Source: Promethearchaeota archaeon (GTDB taxonomy: Archaea > Asgardarchaeota > Lokiarchaeia > Sigynarchaeales > SOKP01). Taken from it: 8,831 nucleotides of DNA. Below, piece after piece: positions 5,759-8,831 of this stretch. Position numbers and translations under genes: made by a program. The notes beneath the pieces were generated by a model that saw nothing but the letters and a program-made list of their open reading frames with translations, was not told the DNA's origin and ran no database searches. Positions within the stretch are counted from its first letter, which is position 1, and each line of letters opens with the position of its first letter. The stretch spans positions 1 to 8,831 of the forward strand of contig JAGXNZ010000374.1 of assembly GCA_019894655.1 (NCBI GenBank), in the 5' to 3' direction.

Positions 5759-5775
5759 GAAATTATCATAATTTC
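5759..5775. repeat. Perfect 17-base palindrome before the phosphofructokinase promoter
   Basis: GAAATTATCATAATTTC: two perfectly complementary 8-base arms around a single C. A one-base centre makes an RNA hairpin terminator unlikely and suits a dimeric DNA-binding protein. It ends six bases before the TATA box of the phosphofructokinase gene, a position typical for an activator or dual regulator in archaea. Whether anything binds it is unknown. Confidence 0.55.
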
Positions 5776-5781
5776 TAAATA

Positions 5782-5791
5782 GATATATAAT
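5782..5791 (+). promoter_or_regulatory. TATA box of the phosphofructokinase gene
   Basis: GATATATAAT is centred about 39 bases before the ATG; the start of transcription would fall near 5812, leaving a short leader with GTGA (5816-5819) six bases before the start codon. It is preceded immediately by the 17-base palindrome. Confidence 0.6.
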
Positions 5792-5825
5792 TTATAGTAT
5801 AGATTAAAAAAAAATGTGAAATCAA

Positions 5826-6971
5826 ATGACAATTAAGAAAATCGGAATCCTCACAGGAGGCGGGGACTGCCCGGGTTTAAATTCCGTCATTTATGGAATT
5901 ATGTTAAAAGCTTATGATGCAGGTATAGAATGTGTTGGAATTCTCAAGGGTTGGAAAGGTCTTATAGAAAATCTAACAATTCCCCTTAATATAGCAGAAC
6001 ACGATGATTTACATACGATCGGAGGAACAATTTTGTACACAAGCAGAACCAATCCATTCAAAGGGGCTGAATCTAAAGAAAAAGTTGCGAAGGATTTGGT
6101 AGGTAAACTAGATGAATTAGGTATTGATGCGTTAATTGCAATTGGAGGCGATGATACTTTAAGTGTTGCCGATGCTATGTGTAAATACGCAAAAGCAAAT
6201 GTAGTAGGATGTCCAAAAACTATTGATAATGACTTGCGTGGGACTCATTATACGTTTGGGTTCTGGAGTTCGACGCAATTAGCCTCTAACGCAATGGATA
6301 ATCTCACTACAACAGCTCGTTCGCATCAACGAGTTTTCGTAGTTGAAATAATGGGGAGAGATGCAGGATTTCTCACCATGTATAGTGGAATTTCTTCCGG
6401 TGCTGATATAATATTAATCCCCGAAACACCATTTGATTTAGAATTGGACATCATTGATGTACTTAAAAAAAGGGTAAATGCGGGATATAAATATCATATC
6501 ATAGCAACTTCAGAAGGCGCTTATCCAAAGTTGGAATCACTTAATCGAGATTTTAAAACGATTTCAAAAGAAACTCTTGAGAAATTACCAAAAGATACGT
6601 ATGGTAATCCTCTCCTCGCGAAGTTAAATATATCGAAGATAATTGTTGATGAATTAAACTTAAGAGAGGATCTTAAATCAGAATTTCAGAAAAACGGTGT
6701 TGATTTTGAATGTAGAAGTGTTGTTCTTGGTCATACTATGAGAGCAGGAACTCCTAATTGTTATGATCGAATATTAGGATTGAGGTTTGGTTTAGCAGCG
6801 ATGAAACTTGTTTTAAACAAAGACTTTGGTTATATGGTATCGCTCCAAGGAACTAAAATAGAGAAAGTTCCCTTAGCTGAAGGTGTTAAAAAGAAATATT
6901 TAACATTTGATAATGATAAAATGGAATTAAGGGATTTACTAGTAAAAATAAGATATTTGTCAAAACAATAA
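5826..6971 (+). CDS. 6-phosphofructokinase, PfkA family (possibly PPi-dependent)
   Basis: Phosphorylates fructose 6-phosphate to fructose 1,6-bisphosphate in glycolysis (reversible if PPi is the donor). The 381 residues show the whole PfkA pattern: GGGDCPGLN (11-19), GWKGL (42-46), GGTILYTSR (66-74), GGDD (107-110), KTIDND (131-136) with the catalytic base D134, EIMGRDAG (174-181), SEGAYP (229-234) and LGHTMRAGTP (301-310) with a sugar-phosphate-binding arginine. E. coli ATP enzymes read GGDG and GTIDND; here the two telling positions are D110 and K131, the combination described for PPi-dependent enzymes, so PPi is the favoured donor though not proved. It is about 60 residues longer than E. 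coli PfkA, the extra lying mostly between residues 235 and 295. Many archaea use unrelated ADP-dependent enzymes, so this gene may be of bacterial origin. Own promoter; convergent with the acyl-CoA dehydrogenase gene. Confidence 0.92.
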   Translation: MTIKKIGILTGGGDCPGLNSVIYGIMLKAYDAGIECVGILKGWKGLIENLTIPLNIAEHDDLHTIGGTILYTSRTNPFKGAESKEKVAKDLVGKLDELGIDALIAIGGDDTLSVADAMCKYAKANVVGCPKTIDNDLRGTHYTFGFWSSTQLASNAMDNLTTTARSHQRVFVVEIMGRDAGFLTMYSGISSGADIILIPETPFDLELDIIDVLKKRVNAGYKYHIIATSEGAYPKLESLNRDFKTISKETLEKLPKDTYGNPLLAKLNISKIIVDELNLREDLKSEFQKNGVDFECRSVVLGHTMRAGTPNCYDRILGLRFGLAAMKLVLNKDFGYMVSLQGTKIEKVPLAEGVKKKYLTFDNDKMELRDLLVKIRYLSKQ

Positions 6972-7012
6972 TAAAATAAAAAATAAAAACTCCTTTTTTT
7001 AAAAGAGCTGCT
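6972..7012. terminator. Two-way terminator between convergent genes
   Basis: The 41 bases between the two stop codons carry seven consecutive T on the plus strand (6994-7000), after the phosphofructokinase gene. On the minus strand, reading out of the acyl-CoA dehydrogenase gene, there are several T-rich tracts (6972-6989). A weak CTTTT/AAAAG pairing (6993-7005) is also possible. This fits archaeal U-tract termination for both genes. Confidence 0.5.
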
Positions 7013-8257
7013 TTAACCGTAATGCTTTTCTTCTTCGTGATCTGCATCAATAGCGTCTTTTTCAACATCCCGATCGAGCCATTTTTCGGTTAATAATTCT
7101 TTATAGTATTCATGTTGAATAATTAAATTCATTATTTCTGTAGTTCCAGTCCAAATCTCTCCAAGTCTCGAATCGCGAAGTATTCTTTCAATGGGATAAA
7201 CTGTAGTATAACCGATACCTCCCATTACTTGCATTGCGTTATTGATAACCTTCCAACAAGCTTTAGTAGAGAATTTCTTAGATTCTGAAACTAACCTTCT
7301 CTGTAAAGCAGCTGGTGCTCCGGCATCAATCGTTCTTGCTGTATTTAGAACTATTGATCTCGCTGCGTCTAGAAGCGTAATACTATCTGCTATTTTGAAA
7401 TTCACGGCTTGAAAGTTTTTTATTGTTTGTCCAAAAGCTTTCCTTTTGGTTGAATATTTTGTGGCAATATGAAGACATGTTCTAGCTGATCCTAATGAGC
7501 CTGACGCGGTTGTAAGGCGTTCAGGGATCATCATTTGGTAAAAAATTATACCTCCCTTTCCTTCTCCCATAATGATATTTTCTTGAGGAACTTGAACGTC
7601 TTCAAATTTGAGCCTTCCAGCGCCACCACCTCTAGTTCCTAAAAGACCATATAGATATTCTGTTTCGACACCCTTACTACGATCCACAAGAAATAGACTA
7701 AGAGATGACCGAGGATCAGATTTAGGATCTAGGTTGGTTTTAGCATAAACTAAAAAAAAATCAGCCCCCTCAGCTCCCACAACAAAACGTTTCTCCCCAT
7801 TCAATACATAATAGTCACCATCTTTAACAGCCGTGCAAGTTGCGCCAAAGAAATCAGAACCCCCTCTCGGTTCTGTTAACGCTTCTGCAGTATACTTTTT
7901 ACCTTCACACATTGGTTTCAGGTACTTTAACTTTTGATCTTCAGTGCCAAATAAATTCATAGCTTCTCCAGTTATTATAGGAAGAGAATATAAACAAGGT
8001 AGTGAGCTCCCTAATACCCCTACTTCTTCAAGAGCAACAACTTCACACTCCCAATTTAAGCCTCGACCACCAAATTCCTTAGGAAACCTTAATCCTATAA
8101 GATTTTTTTTACCAAGCTTCTGTAAGAACTCAGTTGGATAGTTAATTTCTTCTTTATCCATTTTTTTTATTAAAGAGTGAGGAACATCGTCTCTTACAAA
8201 TGAACGTACCTCTTCTTTAATCTTTTTGGCATTTTCACTTATTAAATAATCAAACAT
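7013..8257 (-). CDS. Acyl-CoA dehydrogenase
   Basis: FAD-dependent dehydrogenase making the alpha-beta double bond in an acyl-CoA, passing electrons to an electron-transfer flavoprotein. The 414 residues have the normal three-part build: helical N-terminal domain (1-120), beta domain with the signature [12 protein letters not shown] (124-135), and helical C-terminal domain with [10 protein letters not shown] (270-279), QVMGGIGYT (343-351) and [19 protein letters not shown] (358-376). The usual catalytic glutamate of the short/medium-chain type lies in 'YEGT'; here that position is T370 (IWTGT). A glutamate is instead present at E246 in IPERL, the helix-G position that carries the catalytic base in isovaleryl-CoA and long-chain dehydrogenases, so the enzyme is probably active with the base moved. 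Chain specificity cannot be read. The last 25 residues are strongly charged and not family-like. No etf gene is in the window. Confidence 0.93.
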   Translation of the reverse strand: MFDYLISENAKKIKEEVRSFVRDDVPHSLIKKMDKEEINYPTEFLQKLGKKNLIGLRFPKEFGGRGLNWECEVVALEEVGVLGSSLPCLYSLPIITGEAMNLFGTEDQKLKYLKPMCEGKKYTAEALTEPRGGSDFFGATCTAVKDGDYYVLNGEKRFVVGAEGADFFLVYAKTNLDPKSDPRSSLSLFLVDRSKGVETEYLYGLLGTRGGGAGRLKFEDVQVPQENIIMGEGKGGIIFYQMMIPERLTTASGSLGSARTCLHIATKYSTKRKAFGQTIKNFQAVNFKIADSITLLDAARSIVLNTARTIDAGAPAALQRRLVSESKKFSTKACWKVINNAMQVMGGIGYTTVYPIERILRDSRLGEIWTGTTEIMNLIIQHEYYKELLTEKWLDRDVEKDAIDADHEEEKHYG

Positions 8258-8288
8258 TTTAGATTCTCTCTTAATATTTTTTAATGCT

Positions 8289-8298
8289 CTATAAAAAT
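8289..8298 (-). promoter_or_regulatory. Possible TATA box of the acyl-CoA dehydrogenase gene
   Basis: Minus-strand ATTTTTATAG lies about 36 bases before the ATG. A weak GAGAG (8266-8270) follows eight bases before the start codon. In a region this AT-rich, other T/A stretches could serve equally well. Confidence 0.35.
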
Positions 8299-8387
8299 AA
8301 TAGTTAGATTAAGATTTATTAGTTTACCACAATTAAATTTATCTTAACTTATTGGAAGATGTACTTTTAAAAACCTGAAATTAAACT

Positions 8388-8397
8388 CAATTATAAC
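8388..8397 (+). promoter_or_regulatory. Possible TATA box of the MFS transporter gene
   Basis: CAATTATAAC is centred about 31 bases before the transporter ATG. No ribosome binding site is seen before that ATG, so a leaderless or very short-leader message is plausible. Another candidate (ACTTTTAAAA, 8363-8372) is further up. Confidence 0.3.
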
Positions 8398-8423
8398 AAA
8401 AACCATCAAAAGTTGTTCTGTTA

Positions 8424-8831
8424 ATGTTCAAAAAAATTAAAAAGGGATATAAGGAATATCCAAAACCATTTAAAGTTCTGGTTCTCGCCACTTTCATTGA
8501 TAGGTTAGGAGGTTTCTTATTATTTCCCTTTTTTGCAGTGTATATTATAGAACGTTTTGGCGTAGGGATGACCCAAGTAGGATTTTTATTTTCGATGTTT
8601 GCGGGAGGAAGTATAATAGGTAGTACGATAGGAGGTGCGTTAGCTGATAAATATGGGCGTCGCTCGATGGTTCTTTTAGGTTTAATTTCAAGCGGCATAG
8701 GAAGCATCCTGATGGGATTAGTTGATGATCTGATTCTTTTTTTCATAATCGCAGCAATTTTAGGAGTTTTAGGCGATTTGGGAGGTCCTGCACGACAAGC
8801 AATGGTGGTAGATTTACTTCCAAAAGATAAA
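8424..8831 (+). CDS. Major facilitator superfamily transporter (3' end outside window)
   Basis: The N-terminal 136 residues of an inner-membrane secondary transporter, open to the window edge. A basic, cytoplasmic N-terminus (MFKKIKKGYK) is followed by four hydrophobic segments at about residues 17-43, 48-72, 81-100 and 103-125. Between segments 2 and 3 is the MFS loop motif GALADKYGRR (71-80), the G-x-x-x-D-x-x-G-R-R signature of the family. Segment 4 is followed by PARQAMVVDLLPKDK (122-136), which resembles the segment 4-5 region of drug/sugar-efflux-like MFS proteins. The substrate cannot be told from this part. The ATG follows a TTA with no clear ribosome binding site. It diverges from the acyl-CoA dehydrogenase gene across 166 bases; a functional link is not shown. 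Confidence 0.88.
   Translation, partial: MFKKIKKGYKEYPKPFKVLVLATFIDRLGGFLLFPFFAVYIIERFGVGMTQVGFLFSMFAGGSIIGSTIGGALADKYGRRSMVLLGLISSGIGSILMGLVDDLILFFIIAAILGVLGDLGGPARQAMVVDLLPKDK

Noticed and set aside
5759..5775. Reading the palindrome as a hairpin terminator of the ZPR1-like gene
   Set aside because: A one-base centre leaves no room for a loop, the stem is mostly A/T, and no T-run follows.
7944..8141. Plus-strand open frame of 65 codons
   Set aside because: It is antisense to the conserved N-terminal domain of the acyl-CoA dehydrogenase and has no recognisable features.
7013..8257. Inactive acyl-CoA dehydrogenase because the 'YEGT' glutamate is missing
   Set aside because: A glutamate is present at the known alternative catalytic place (E246), and all other family motifs are intact.
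8387..8746. Minus-strand open frame of 119 codons
   Set aside because: It is antisense to the clear MFS transporter frame (GALADKYGRR motif, four membrane segments), and its own translation is a proline/isoleucine/arginine-rich string without family features.

Overview
The window is AT-rich and densely coded, and it looks archaeal. It carries the KEOPS subunit Cgi121, a THUMP protein of the archaeal Tan1-like type, a ZPR1-type zinc-finger protein and a four-subunit pyruvate:ferredoxin oxidoreductase. It also has TATA/BRE-like promoter elements, GTGA- and GGAG-type ribosome binding sites and T-run terminators. A bacterial-type PfkA-family phosphofructokinase and an acyl-CoA dehydrogenase in such a context would fit an Asgard (Lokiarchaeia-like) archaeon or another mesophilic, metabolically mixed archaeon. 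The archaeal call is strong; the Asgard call is only an inference.

Left part (1-1772): three tRNA-modification genes lie together. A Cgi121 gene, probably cut at its 5' end by the window edge, runs rightwards. It meets, with overlapping stop codons, a leftward pair: a Sua5/YrdC/TsaC threonylcarbamoyl-AMP synthase followed by a THUMP-domain protein. Sua5 makes the activated intermediate and KEOPS (with Cgi121) transfers it to A37 of tRNA (t6A). The THUMP protein probably helps another modification, with Tan1/ac4C as the best guess.

Middle part (1818-4936): a leftward operon porG-porD-porA-porB (gamma, delta, alpha, beta), with joins that overlap or are 1-2 bases apart. It encodes a complete 2-oxoacid (most likely pyruvate):ferredoxin oxidoreductase linking central carbon metabolism, acetyl-CoA and reduced ferredoxin. 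Its promoter lies in a 241-base divergent intergenic region.

Right part (5178-8831): the ZPR1-like gene and the phosphofructokinase gene run rightwards. The latter has its own TATA box, preceded by a perfect 17-base palindrome. The phosphofructokinase meets a leftward acyl-CoA dehydrogenase gene across a short two-way terminator. Divergent from the dehydrogenase, a major facilitator superfamily transporter begins and runs off the right edge.

I saw no mobile element, CRISPR array, rRNA or tRNA gene and no clear new multi-gene system. The points most worth checking are the nucleotide/PPi preference of the phosphofructokinase, the moved catalytic glutamate in the acyl-CoA dehydrogenase, the palindrome before the phosphofructokinase gene, and the compact tRNA-modification cluster.
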